A DNA stretch of 64,000 bases from Rhyacophila brunnea (Eukaryota > Arthropoda > Insecta > Trichoptera > Rhyacophilidae), in contig JAGYXB010001998.1 of the NCBI GenBank assembly GCA_022495005.1, positions 62,001 through 126,000 of the forward strand, in the 5' to 3' direction. Positions 39,832 to 50,965 of the stretch are shown one piece after another. The notes beneath the pieces are model-generated. The model saw only the letters and a program-made list of their open reading frames with translations. It did not search any database and was not told the DNA's origin. A program made the position numbers and the translations under genes. Position 1 is the first letter of the stretch. Each line of letters opens with the position of its first letter.

Positions 39832-42170
39832 CACCTTGACTACGCCCACCACCACCGACATGTTCATGCGGCCGCGTTTTAGCGCAGTCGCCTAGCATGT
39901 CACTGCAAAGTGCCTTGCAAATTACTGAATTTACGCCCTCATTTGGTGTCCCGAGCGGAACCGCACGGGAATGATTCAACCAAGCACCGCAGTGCAGAAA
40001 GAAGGTTTTTAAACTAATCTAAGTTAACTTAGACAGTTAACATGGCACCAAAATATTTTTTGTCATCTTATAAATTTTGTGAGTCGCAAGAGGAGTTGGG
40101 CAAGGCCCGCTCCACGCACGCTCTTGTGAATTTATTGAAGGCCTCAAAATTAGCCTCGGTTGATACCATGTCCGCATGTCTAATCGGGCCTGAATGGGGA
40201 CGGACCCTGGCAAATAGTTCCGCTCGTTCGGAGATCATATTGGGGCAATTCCACAGAATGTGTTCAGCATCCTGTAAGGCATTCCCGCACGAGCAATCCA
40301 CCCTATCCGCCAAACCAAGCTCCACCAGCTTGACCGCAAAATCGCCATGTCCTGTTAGAAATTGGCTGGTACAATGTCCAGGCATCAGTCTCCTCGTGCT
40401 ACATCGTACTGCCACATCTAGAAAATAAGCAAAAGTAAGCCGGCCTTTGCGGGAGGCCACCCATCTCGCTTGCCATATTGCATATTATGCATGCTCATGA
40501 ACCATTTCGGATAGAGTGGATCTGTATTTCACGCCCTCGATTATCTGTGGAGGTGTCAGGATGACACCTCCGAGTTCGGTTTGCAACCCCCTCAGAAGAA
40601 GAGTGATTGCGCCTCTGACTTGGGCGTGCAAGGCGAACCGCCAGTGCATCTGTCGACGTTGAACGGTATGCCTTTGTCATTGATATCAGAGCTGCACGCT
40701 GACCGCTTAGTAGCGCTCTCTGAACGTGAGCCGTAGACGCCCTCGTGTGCCAAACGCTGGAAGCATATCCGGCGATTCCCACAAAGATAGCCCCGTAAGC
40801 GATTTTTAAAGCTCGTGGATTTAGGCCCCAATTGCTACCGGCCATGCGCGCCAGCTTTTGATAGGCCGCGTTCGCTTTTTCTACGCTCGTCTTAGCATGC
40901 TCTAAGAATGTCAACTTTTCATCAAGAATTATGCCAAGGTATTTGACCTGGCGTGAAAATTTTATAGTCCTATCCCCAAAGCGGATTGTGGGAGCCCGCT
41001 TGGTGATGTTTATTCTGTTGCTGCCCTTGAGGAGGACAGCCTCCGTTTTATTAGTCGCGAAGGTAAGTTTATTGGTATATCCCCATCGGAGGATGCGAGC
41101 CAGGGCATCCGTGGCTACACGTTCGAGATTCGCACGGCTCGACGATTCTACTATAAGAAGTAGGTCTGAGGTAGCGGCAACGATAAAACATCATCAAATA
41201 CAATGTTCCAGAGCAGAGGGCCCAGAACAGAGCCTTGGGGACAACCCATGGTGGTTCTCCTGTGCATCAGGTTGGGTCCATAGTTATAAGTTATGTTTCT
41301 GTCAGAGAGATAGCCCTGAATAAGGGCATATAGATTCCTAGGGATCTGTCTAAGCCTAAGCTTATGCAGAATTAGGGGCCACCATGCGTTATCAAATGCG
41401 CCAGCAATATCAAGGAATATGCCGACCATAATTACATTACCATCCTTAACATGCTGTAATACACATCTGACCGCGTCCTCGGTAGATTTCCCAGGTCTAA
41501 ATCCAAACTGCCTTACAGAGATAGGGCAGTGTTCCCTCATGTGGCTCTCTATCCTTCCGGATATAAGCCTCTCCAAAACTTTCCCAAGCATTGGTAGTAG
41601 AGTAATAGAAAAAGTGACCAGCCCGTTAGGGTCGTTTAGCACCGTCAGATCAAATTCCGCAAGGAGCTCCTCCAATGGCTCGGGGCTGTCCCGGTTTCAG
41701 CCCTGATGGAGCCCAGAGCAAAGATTGGACATTTACGTCTGCCCCTATTAAAGTTTGCTTGCCTCGGCAAGCCCTTAGTATTGCAGTTAGCTGCTCCGTA
41801 CAAAACAGGGTAGAGAAGCTATATTTAAAGTAAGCAGAAATCACTACGAAAGAGTGCCCCTGTTATCGGCAATCTCTGCCACCGCAAAGAGCTCACTCGA
41901 GAGGTGGGAGAGACCCAGCACACTCAGCGCAGGATTGACGCAGTATATACATAACATAGCTTCCAGGTTATGCTGAACAATGAGTCCCCTGCTGAGGCCC
42001 CTGTTAGGACCAAAAGCGTAGGGTTCCTGAATCAGTAATAGGTCTAGATGCTTTTCACTGGCAACTTTCAATTCAGCCGTGATGGATCTGCTTCTGGAGG
42101 GAGTTGTTGGAGGAAGAGGAGGAGGAGGAGGAGGAGGAGGAGGAGGCCAGGACCCACACCGGGTTGTCGC
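39832..42170 (-). pseudogene. R1-clade LINE with internal deletion
   Basis: On the minus strand, the N-terminal endonuclease piece has LDLLLIQEPYAFGPNRGLSR and GADVNVQSLLW. It then runs through EELLAEFDLTVLNDPNGLVT directly into the reverse transcriptase TLLPMLGKVLERLI, so the end of the endonuclease and the start of the RT are missing. RT motifs follow: FGFRPGKSTEDAV, FLDIAGAFDNAWW with a catalytic Asp, and GCPQGSVLGPLLWNI. The C-terminus holds CSCG....EHILWNC, the CCHC motif of R1-type elements. Frames switch several times (41675, 40914, 40460). The 3' UTR abuts the RTE at 39831. A (GGA)n tract at 42110-42150 marks the 5' region. Confidence 0.88.
42110..42150. repeat. (GGA)n microsatellite
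   Basis: A run of GGA triplets near the 5' end of the R1-like element; on the minus strand it would encode a proline run. Confidence 0.85.
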
Positions 42171-42177
42171 GCCCCTG

Positions 42178-42482
42178 ATGATGACTTCATCATCATCATC
42201 GGCCGGGATCGATTCACCGCTGGATGAAGGCCTCCCGTAGCTCCCTCCACTCTTCTCGGTCCATAGTTCTTTGCAGCGTCGTACATACACCGAGCTTTAT
42301 GAGTTCGTAAATCCAGCGGGTTTTAGCGGTCCCTGTGAACGTTTAATGCCCCTTGGGAACCACATTTGTCCAGCGGTTGTCCACTCGCCGAGCAACATGT
42401 CCAGCTCATTGCAATTTAATATGCTTAGCGACCTCTATCACATCGCGCACTCCTGTCTGTTTCGTATATTCTTAAATAGCCA
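42178..42482 (-). mobile_element. RTE LINE 3' end fragment
   Basis: The minus strand matches the C-terminal end of the RTE at 53756 (CAACATGTCCAGCTCATTGC and ATCGATTCACCGCTGGATGA on the + strand) and ends with (GAT)n. It is 5'-truncated and abuts the start of the R1-like element. Confidence 0.75.
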
Positions 42483-42489
42483 AACTGTT

Positions 42490-42929
42490 GCCAGCACACT
42501 TTGAAAATGTTGTTTTTACAATATTGTAGACTACAATATATTATACTTATTAAAAAATTGTCACAGTAATCAAATCGATTGTTAATTGGCCATAGAATTA
42601 ATATTATCTCTTAAAACATGTATTGTCGAATTAATAAAACTATTATTTTTAAAGATGCTCTATTTTTAACATTTTGAATATTATGTATACGGCCGAATTT
42701 ACATTAATGTTTATTGTGACCTCTAAAAAACGCAAGAAACGTAATTTAAAAAAAAATCATTTAATGCATTATCGTAATTTAAATTTCGCATGCTCAAGTT
42801 GTAAACATGGCTGAAATATAAACACGAGAATGTTATGTGTTTGGCCAAGGCATTACTGGTTATAGGTATTTGTGCATTGTAAATATTTCTCGCGGAGAAA
42901 TATTTTTTATTGCAGTTGATTTCAATAAT
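42490..42929. other. no gene seen
   Basis: AT-rich sequence between an RTE fragment and a family C end. Confidence 0.45.
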
Positions 42930-43048
42930 CAGTGACGTCCCGTGGAGGAAGCAGATTGAGCGTCGCTTGGGGGCGGCAGTTACTCGAAGGGCAGCAAATC
43001 GAGGAGAATCTTTTAGTATATAGAGAAATAACTACCTGAACTTAGTAA
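42930..43048. mobile_element. left end of a family C hAT-type element, split by a LINE
   Basis: CAGTGACGTCCCGTGGAGG, then GGGGGCGGCAGTTACTCG, as in 62183-62794. The family sequence stops at AACTTAGTAA (43048) and resumes at 44122 (AATATCTTTTCATTAAAAAA), with the LINE in between. No right end is found. Confidence 0.8.
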
Positions 43049-44121
43049 TTTATTTATTTATTTATAAAAAAGAGTATTACGGCATTACAGCTATTGGCCA
43101 ATGCGCCATAATACATAATAATAACAAATGTATAAAAATATCTTAATTACATATAACAATAAAAAGACAGCATGTGTAAATATTAATGAAATATGATAAT
43201 TTATACAATTATAAATTTAGCCTATTTAATACGTCCACAAACATTATATAGTTAATAAAAACAAATCAACCTTTATGGTGCCATCAAATAAGCTAATTGC
43301 ACGATACACAGCATCATGAAACATAACATCTGTCCTGCGACGAGATATCTTGAAGACCGTGGAGCTACGAGTGATATTGGTGGGAACATGAAAATTAATA
43401 TTTGCCAGTATATACGGATTGTAAATGAACCCACGAAGAAGTAAAAAGAAATGCTTTAAAAGAACAATCACTCTTCGGGTAGACAGGGATACATACCCAG
43501 AAGAAAACGAGTCGGGAAATTCATTTTATTGTCATTATCATAAGGAAAGAACCCGTATGTTCTTAAGTAGAGAAATCTAAGAAATCTATTGTGGACTCGA
43601 TCCAACTTAATTGTGTGGATGGACCTACTAGGACTCCAAATAATGCTGGCATATTCAAGAATACTCAACACAAATGATACGTATAATGTACGTAGCACTC
43701 GGACGTTTTTGAATGATTTTGAAACCCGCATTACAAAACCAAGCATTTTGCTAGATCTAGTACTGATGTCAAGAATATGCTGATTGAAAGTGAACTTTGC
43801 ATCATACAATACACCCAAATCTTTTATCTCCGTTACCCTACTCAATATTATACCAGTAATATTATACGACTGAATGAAATAATATTACATTTGGAGGTAG
43901 CGAATTCAAGTTTATTCAATATAGACCATTGCGAGATAGCATCTAGGTCAGACTGCATCATCGCACAGCATAATGGGGTTTCAATAGTTCGAAAAAGTTT
44001 AAGATCATCTGCGAATAGCAAACAAGAAGAATTGGTTATAACTTTGACAATATCATCAAAAAATATTAAAAATAAAATTGGGCCAAGATTTGAACCTTGA
44101 GGAACACCAGAGTTTGTAATA
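43049..44121 (-). pseudogene. CR1/Jockey-group LINE, 5'-truncated
   Basis: On the minus strand from 44121: SGVPQGSNLGPILFLIF, then LLFADDLKLF, which keeps both Asp residues of the FADD active site. The C-terminal part follows (KDLGVLYDAKFTFNQHI, YASIIWSPSRS, FPTRFLLGMYPCLPEE), and, after a frame switch near 43470, SRRRTDVMFHDAVYRA. The 3' end carries a TAAATAAATAAATAAA tail at 43049-43066. The endonuclease and ORF1 are absent. It is inserted in a family C element, whose uninterrupted copy at 62183 shows the original junction. Confidence 0.85.
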
Positions 44122-44738
44122 ACAAAAATATCTTTTCATTAAAAAATCAGCTCATTGGTTGGAAACAAAATGTATAAATTAATATACAAGGTTTAACAGG
44201 ACTGTATTTTTTTGTCGATTTTGTCTAGAAAAATCGTTGTTTTTCAATTAAATAAAGCATACATTACTATGTATTATTCAAGTCTATTATACATATTCGA
44301 GATTATTATCAAACTACATTGCAATGATAAAAGTAATCATGGAAAATAATTAATAAGAACACACTACCCGAAACTACTCAAATGACGCTAGTTATTGAAA
44401 AAATATAATTTAAGAAAAAACCTTTTTATATTAATTAATGTTTTCGATACCTACTCACTGGATCTTTTTACACTTTTATAGATTAATTACAAGTTTAGTA
44501 ATTCCGTCACGGAATGTTCATGTTAGTCGGTACTGCAACTGTATAACATGCATTGCCACTATTTTTCATAATAAACACCAGCTTATGAAGCAGACAGTAT
44601 AATATTATAATCGTCATATTATTATGATCGTATTATAAATTTCTGTGTATGTTTATCACGTATTTTTTTAAATATTCTTTCATTTATTCAATCTACAGAT
44701 TATATTATCTATAAGCCATGGCAAACAAAATATCAAAA
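44122..44738. other. family C continuation, then AT-rich filler
   Basis: 44122-44225 matches the family C interior (TTGGAAACAAAATGTAT, TTTAACAGGACTGTATTTTT); the similarity then stops. No gene. Confidence 0.5.
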
Positions 44739-44746
44739 GTTTACAC

Positions 44747-45209
44747 CAGAGCGTTGGAGCAGACCCTTTTTTGAGTTGCTCCGCTCCGGGACCTAATACT
44801 TGCTCCGGATCCACTCCGGGGTCTACTCCGCTCCGGTAAAACGTTTTAAGAAATAAGTATTTTATTATGTAAGTATATAAATGTTAAAAAACAAGTAGTT
44901 TTAAAATAATCGTCATTTTCATTACCTATTACTATTATTTAAACAAAACCGACAGCAAATCGTCTCTCATTATTTGCCTCTTCTGTCAAAAAAGTGAGGT
45001 TATTTATCACTCGGCAGTGTTGCCATATTTCAAATAATTCCAGTGCTGCAAAGTGTCAAAATATACTATTTTCATTGGAATTTAGGACGAAAATTTAATA
45101 GCAAAAAAAATCGGGAGCAATTGAGCACTACAAATTTTCAGTGCTCCGGGTAAAATCCCATTGCTCGAGTGCTCCGTGCTCCTGCTCCGAGCTCCGCTCT
45201 AACGCTCTG
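44747..45209. mobile_element. hAT-type element (CAGAGCGTTGGAGC ends), perfect TSD
   Basis: The ends are CAGAGCGTTGGAGC and GCTCTAACGCTCTG. Sub-terminal regions are packed with GCTCCG repeats. The TSD GTTTACAC is identical at 44739-44746 and 45210-45217. Confidence 0.92.
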
Positions 45210-45217
45210 GTTTACAC

Positions 45218-45880
45218 CGAAATATGGATGAAATGAAATCGAGCATCGTCTATTTTTTATACCGACTATGTCGTAATAATATTTAACTAGCTGAGCCAGC
45301 TGGCGGTCGCCAGTCTGTCTCGCTAGGTCTTGCAGACGGCTTGGCGGTGTTGGATTTTAATATAATTGTGAAGTATGCATAGATGGCGCCATAGTTTTCT
45401 CTTCGGGATGGGTTTTTTATTCACGTCAGACAGTTTGACATTTCGCTGATTTGTCAGTTTTACGATTTGCAAATCTTCACTGCCAATATAAATTTGGGCT
45501 CATATGCGTAGTCTATTCAGGAGTCTGACCAGCAGAACAGCTGTCAATAGCCGATTGCTACCACTGACATTTTAATACAATATATGTGTAGTTAAATATG
45601 ATAAATAATTATACATCTCAACCATTCGAATGTATAAATAATAAAGCAATGTATTATGTGATTATCATAAATAGCGATCCAATATAACGTGATATTAATC
45701 TCCTTCTGGTTCCATTGAGATAATAGAAGGTTAGCAGTGTAAAAAATAAATTTAAACATTATTTTGTTTCATTGTATATAAAAAATAAATGCTTGCAGCC
45801 ATAGAATAATATTTGAAAAATCAAAATTTGAATTAAAAATGAACCTTAAACAATATAGTTTTTATTCATATCGAGACAAA
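45218..45880. other. no gene recognised
   Basis: A somewhat G+C-richer patch near 45295-45480 has no recognisable frame. Confidence 0.4.
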
Positions 45881-45982
45881 TTTTGATAAATAATGAAGCA
45901 ATACATATTATATCTGAGAGGAATAGAACAATTTGGTAAGAATAGGAATTTATAAGACCTAAAGATGTGGAATCAGCTTAAA

Positions 45983-46014
<32 letters not shown>

Positions 46015-46744
46015 TTAATGACGATATAAATAGGTAGGTATATAAAATCACAATTTTAAAAAAATATAGCAGTTTATATGACCAAGAAGAGCAGAATTAG
46101 GTTAGGATAACCTTCATCCAGCAGTGGATTGATCTTGATTGATGATGATAATGACGATATTATGAAAGGGTAAATATAATATCAGCATTTTTGATAAATA
46201 TAGCAATTCATATGACCGACAGAAATTCAAACAACTTCGAGAGGCCTTCATCCACCGGTGGATTGATTCAGGCTCATGATGATAATAGAGATATAAATAG
46301 ATGTAATATATTATCACCGATTTTGATAAATACAGCAATTCAAATGACAGAAAGGAGTAGAATCAGGCATGGGAGGCCTTTATCCAACAGTGGATGGGTT
46401 CAGGTCAATGATAATAAGAACGATAGAAATTGGTATAATATAGTAGTAGAATCAGATTGCGGAACCCTTCATCCACGAGTGGATTGATCCTGGTTGATGA
46501 TGATGACGATATGAATATGCAGATAAATAACATTAGCATTTTTAATATATATAGAAATTTAATACTGTCAAAAATACAATCAACGTAGAGAGGCCTTCAT
46601 CCAGCAGTGGATTTATTGAGGCTCGTGATAATAATGGCATTATATATAGATAGGTAGATAATAATATAATATCACTGATTTTGATAAATATAACAATTAT
46701 TCATGTGTAAGTAAGGAGTAGAATAAGGCTGAGGAGGCCTTCAT
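45881..46744. repeat. minisatellite of about 130-bp units carrying an RTE 3' end
   Basis: A core GGCCTTCATCCAGCAGTGGA followed by TTGAT..AGG and a GATGAT run recurs at 45987, 46111, 46245, 46377, 46466, 46594 and 46738, spaced 124, 134, 132, 89, 128 and 144 bp. The units also share a TTTTGATAAATATA-GCAATT block. The core equals the last codons and tail of the RTE at 53756 (minus strand EAFIQQWIDSG). The array is interrupted at 46745 and continues at 50847. Confidence 0.85.
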
Positions 46745-47118
46745 CAGTGCTCGAATAGAAAATCTTATGAACCGGAGCGCTGAATAATCATTCAAAAATG
46801 TCAAATTATGTTAAATATTTTTCGGATATCATAATGGCGATATGCCAAATAATCAGGGTTTCATTTACACTTAAAGGGGCTCTGTGCTAATACCAGTGGC
46901 GAAGGGTGACTTTTGGAAAGAGGTAGGCTGTGGAGATCTGATAAAAAGAGCACACTCGTCAGGTATACTTACGAGAATTGTACGATATTTACTACTAGTG
47001 AATAGGTAGACACTAGTAAATGACAACGACACACTAATTCAATGAAACTTCAAAAACTCATTGCCGACATAAAAATGAGCGATGTGTTTAAATTACGTAT
47101 TTTTCAAAACATGTATAC

Positions 47119-47573
47119 TATCACTTCCCTCCATTTTGCGTGTGTGAATTCTCAACTGTCACTTTGTGTTTTGTTTTCTTTTTTATCGTCTGTATTTGGG
47201 ATGAAGGTGGATAATTAATACACCGGAATTGTGATGGAAAACGGCGAGTTTATTTACGTTATTATTATACTATATGGTTACATTTTGAATAATTTATTTT
47301 ATCCGTACGAAATCGGCGTGCTCGCGATTTTTCTGTTTGTCGCGATCTCCGCGCCATCTTGTCATTTTTTCCAACGAGAGCCGTTGGCGAAAAAAAAGCG
47401 ACGTTGCAAATCGTCAACGGTTATATTAAAATTTACGGCATTGCCGGCTGGGCTCTTTTATTATTATTTATTTTCGTAATCAGCGCTTTATTATTTGTTG
47501 GCTTTGATACCGATTCGGGCGTCTCCAGATACATAAAGACATCCCCAAATGGGGACCATACGGGGGTGTCACA
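47119..47573 (-). repeat. 3' LTR of the LTR element
   Basis: Partner of 48832-49276. It is preceded on the minus strand by CCGGAGAGGTGCGCT, a weak polypurine-like tract. Confidence 0.88.
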
Positions 47574-47710
47574 AGCGCACCTCTCCGGAAAGGCCCGAAT
47601 GGGGATCGGGCCAACTAAGGGCTGATTACGATAGCGTGTGTAACTGGACAGTGCGGCGGCTTGATAAGGGGTGGTTGCGTTTCTAGACGTTGAAGGATCG
47701 AAGCCCTCCC

Positions 47711-47970
47711 GGTACGTCGGCGGCTGGAGAGACTCGGATGCAGCACTGTAGCATAGTGGTTCGCGGTTCCCAGGCCTACCGTAAAGCTGCTGAGAGAGGA
47801 GGGCGTCGCGCCCAGCCCTCTCAACACCCTCGGACCGTCGGCAACCGGAGAGTTTCGGATGCAGCACTACGCCGCTTTGTGGGCGTAGTGGTTCGCGGCT
47901 CCCCATGTCTACCGTACGGGCGGATGCTGAGAGAGGACGTCGCACCCAGCCTTCCCAACAGCGACCGTCC
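47711..47970. repeat. two imperfect tandem copies of about 125 bp inside the LTR element
   Basis: Both copies contain CGGATGCAGCACT, GTAGTGGTTCGCGG or a near form, CTGAGAGAGGA and CGTCGC-CCAGCC. The second copy has an extra GCCGCTTTGTGGGC segment. Confidence 0.7.
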
Positions 47971-48158
47971 GAAAATCAGTCGATCCCTCACGAAAATGCA
48001 TACCGGCGCATTACTCGACCCCCTTTTTTGCTCGCTTGCCCTGCCGCGGCTATCGAATTACACGCACTACACTGATATTATACTAATATAATATGCAGAA
48101 AACTTAATTTAATACTTAAATGGCTTTAAAGTTTATAAAAATAATTTTAAAAATATAT

Positions 48159-48237
48159 CAGGGCCCGAAATGGACCGGAACGCCATTCTGCCTCATACAA
48201 CCGCTCCGGGTTGTAAAAATTTTCACTTCGAGCACTG
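48159..48237. mobile_element. 79-bp family B MITE inside the LTR element
   Basis: The ends are CAGGGCCCGAAATGGACC and CACTTCGAGCACTG; flanking 8-mers AAATATAT and AAATAACT agree at six of eight. It is a deletion derivative of the 227-265 bp form. Confidence 0.75.
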
Positions 48238-48811
48238 AAATAACTTATTATTCATCGCTTCCAAACAAAAAACACTTAAAACTAACTAATCTATGATGCT
48301 AATGGCTGAGGATGCTGCTTGGCTGCTTTCCGCTGATGGAGGCTGCTTTGCTCAGCTGAAGAAGGCCGCTTTGTAGCTCTCTTCATCATGGTGCATCTGG
48401 GCCAGGGCTGATTGCAAGGCTCACAGACACGCTGCTGTTGACGAAGAGGGCTCAAGCGGCTGATGATGCAGGGCATTTGATGCCGTTTTCCCTCGTTGGA
48501 GCCAGGGTCTTGCCGATACACTCGTCCGTGGGCCAAGTTCGCTGGCGGATGCAGTTGGTCGGGAGTACATCGGGAGCCATGACTTCGCAATCCGGGTGTT
48601 TCTGCTCTTTTCTTCACTGGCTTGGCTTTGGCAGCATCCTCTTTCTACTGCTTATTATTATACTTTTGTTGAGCGCCACCAGAGGCAAGCCTCTGGATGT
48701 TTCTTCCTCGCCGTTTCCTATTCCGGTGTTTGGATCTCAGGGTGTGTGTCCGGGTGAAAGAAATTTCACCTGCTTCTTGATTCCAGACGATCAAAATCAA
48801 GAAGCGTAGTC

Positions 48812-48829
48812 CCACGTTGACTGGGGCCA
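48812..48829 (-). promoter_or_regulatory. candidate primer binding site
   Basis: Minus-strand TGGCCCCAGTCAACGTGG, two bases after the 5' LTR. It begins with TGG, the complement of a tRNA CCA end. The tRNA was not identified. Confidence 0.45.
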
Positions 48830-48831
48830 CT

Positions 48832-49276
48832 TATCACTCCCCTCCATTTTGGTAGAGAAAATTTCTCAACTGTCACTTTGTGTTTTGGTTTCTTTTTTAT
48901 CGTCTGTATTTGGGATGAAGGTGGATAATTAAGGCACCGGAATTATGATGGAAAACGGCGAGTTTATTTAACGTTTATTATACTATATGGTTACATTTTT
49001 TAATAATTTAATTCTACGGAGGGCGAAATGTACGCGTTCGCGATTTTGCTGCTTGTCGCGATCTGCGCGCCATCTTGAAAAATCATTCCCAACGGTTTTT
49101 TTTCTTGGGCGACGTTGCATATCTCCAACGGTCAAAGACAATGTTGCCGGCTCGGCTCTGTTATTATTATTTATTTTCGTAATCAGCGCTTTATTATTTG
49201 TTGGCTTTGATACCGATTCGGGCGTCTCCAGATACACAAAGACATCCCCAAATGGGGACCATACGGGGGTGTCACA
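48832..49276 (-). repeat. 5' LTR of the LTR element
   Basis: It shares long blocks with 47119-47573: CAACTGTCACTTTGTGTTTT, ATCGTCTGTATTTGGGATGA, and ACATCCCCAAATGGGGACCA. The two LTRs differ by several substitutions and small indels, so the insertion is not very recent. Confidence 0.88.
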
Positions 49277-49929
49277 ATACCCATCAAAAATCATTAGATA
49301 AAATTTATTTTTATTTATAAAAACAATCTATACTTACTTATTTATTAATATTCGATTAAGCGCCGTTGAAATTACTTTTTTAATTATCTAAGTATTAATG
49401 ATTTTGGACAAAGTGCGCAGTCGTGACAACATTATTATGCGCGAATATTTTAGGCTCTGCGATAGGAGCTTACCCTGAGCTTACCCTATTTCGTACAAAT
49501 CAGCAGACTTGCTGAGGTTACGAGACGTAAAGTCCATACGAAAAAAAATCAGAATTATTTCACACATAATCGGAGATTTATTTACGTCGAGACATCGCGG
49601 CGTTTATTATTTATTTACGGCGCGCTGTGGTATATTTTTTAATACCTTTGCAGATGTTTTATAAACTGTGTAATACTGTAATACATTCCTACATATACGA
49701 CATCTTTCGTTGGAAAAATAAATTATTTTTATATAACATAAAATAATGAAGTAATTAAGTATATAAATATGTCAATACGCAATTAAAAATATTTTTCTTA
49801 AGAATGTAGGCTTTAAATAATCGCCTTGTCGTCGCCACTGGCTAATACACATTACCCCCCTCCCCCCCAATACAACATTAAAATGTTAAATTTTTTATTA
49901 AATAGGTTATTAAAATGAGTAGTGTACCC

Positions 49930-50225
49930 ATCCAACATATATCATCCGACATCCAACATACAATATACAACATCCAACATACAACATACAACATACAACA
50001 TACAACATACAACATACAACATACAACATACAACATACAACATACAACATCCAACATATATTATCCAACATATAACATCCAACATCCAACATATTAAAAT
50101 CTTACACATGATTTGTAACGAATGATATATCATCCAACATCCAACGTACAACAAACAATATGCAACATCCAACATCCAATATACAACATACACCATATAA
50201 CATCCAACATCCAACATACAACATA
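49930..50225. repeat. (CATACAA)n heptamer microsatellite in two blocks
   Basis: Uninterrupted CATACAA units run near 49977-50050, flanked by CATCCAA variants. Two blocks each end in ATATTAAA and TCTTACACATGATTTGTAAC, so the array itself was duplicated. Seven is not a multiple of three, so all frames read as repetitive peptides; these are not genes. Confidence 0.9.
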
Positions 50226-50239
50226 TTAAAGTCTTACAC

Positions 50240-50340
50240 ATGATTTGTAACGATTTGTAACGTTTTGTAACGTTCTGTAACGTTTTGTTACGATTTCATC
50301 AAAATCGTATACATGATTTGTAACAATTTGTAACGTTGAT
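50240..50340. repeat. short GTAACG(T/A)TTTGT tandem repeat
   Basis: Units such as GTAACGATTTGTAACGTTTT recur five or six times directly after the heptamer array. Confidence 0.75.
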
Positions 50341-50846
50341 ACCCCCCAATACCCCCCAATAAAATATTAAATGGGTACACTACTCATTTTTGAAAAATCA
50401 CTTATTTTTCATTAATTTTGTTAGAATTGGGCTCTTATCTTCAAAATTCTAGAAGCTTGTACATTTGTGTATTCCTTCGTTGCAAGGTTCTTTTGTGATT
50501 TCAAATAATTTTTCAGGTTCCGGAGTCCTACTAATGTAAGGTCCTGGACCCGTAGCCCCTTTAGCCCATTTTGTAAACACACCTGAAGTCCGAACAGTCT
50601 ATATTATAGACCTTGTAGGACTAAACATTAATAAATAATATATACATGTTGTCAGCGCCTCAGGCGAATTTTTTTCCCACGAATCAGTTCTTACAACTTT
50701 AAAAACTACATACCTACATGCAATATTATCTCAACAACATGAAACGGAACGCAATTTTCAAAGAATCCACGAGCCGGAACGGTATCTTTTAGAATATGAT
50801 GAACAGGAACGGCGCTCCGGTGCGTTCCGGTCTATTTCGAGCCCTG

Positions 50847-50965
50847 GGCCCTTCATCCAGCAGTAGATGGGTCAAGATTGATGATGATAAGGACGATAAA
50901 AACAGGTAGATATTATACAATATCACACATTTTGATAGCTATAACAATTCGTATTAATTTCTTTC
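50847..50965. repeat. minisatellite continuation
   Basis: CCTTCATCCAGCAGTAGATGG, TTGATGATGATAAGGACGAT, and ATTTTGATAGCTATAACAAT match the units at 45881-46744, showing the array was split by 46745-50846. Confidence 0.8.

Larger units (their letters stand above)
47119..49276 (-). mobile_element. LTR retroelement without recognisable gag-pol
   Basis: Two direct repeats of about 450 bp flank 1258 bp. On the minus strand the LTR starts TGTGACACCCCCGTATGG and ends GTGATA. The 4-bp ATAC flanks both sides (47115-47118 and 49277-49280). Next to the 5' LTR (right), two bases in, TGGCCCCAGTCAACGTGG has the TGG start expected of a tRNA primer site. The interior has no protease, reverse transcriptase or integrase motifs, so movement would need proteins from a relative. 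The TSD length and layout fit a Ty3/gypsy-like origin, but this is inference. It sits inside the family A element. Confidence 0.85.
46894..49840. mobile_element. family A hAT-type element, perfect TSD, with an LTR element inside
   Basis: The ends are CAGTGGCGAAGGGTGAC and CCTTGTCGTCGCCACTG. The TSD GCTAATAC is identical at 46886-46893 and 49841-49848. The right end matches that of the copy at 21419 in inverse (GTAGGCTTTAAATAATCGCC). Confidence 0.92.
46745..50846. mobile_element. family B hAT-type element interrupting the minisatellite, carrying nested insertions
   Basis: The left end is CAGTGCTCGAATAGAA with GGAGCGCTGAATAATC inside. The right end is GGCGCTCCGGTGCG and then CTATTTCGAGCCCTG. 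The left flank is GCCTTCAT and the right flank GGCCCTTCAT, i.e. the duplicated satellite core with a small change. Its interior was enlarged by a family A element and a heptamer microsatellite. Confidence 0.75.

Noticed and set aside
39636..39979. Minus-strand frames of 61-106 codons
   Set aside because: Shadows of the RTE C-terminal frame and of the R1-like 3' UTR.
41844..42290. A 148-codon proline-rich host protein
   Set aside because: The N-terminal part is an RTE 3' end, the proline run is the (GGA)n tract read on the minus strand, and the rest is R1 endonuclease.
45881..46744. CRISPR-like regular spacing of a conserved core
   Set aside because: The units are diverged, the 'spacers' resemble each other, and the core is a LINE 3' end in an insect-type genome; no cas genes.
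47433..47945. A 170-codon host protein
   Set aside because: It lies across the 3' LTR and tandem repeats of the LTR element, with no recognisable domain.
49910..50241. Several 60-99 codon open frames on both strands
   Set aside because: They are the reading of a heptamer microsatellite and open in every frame; not genes.
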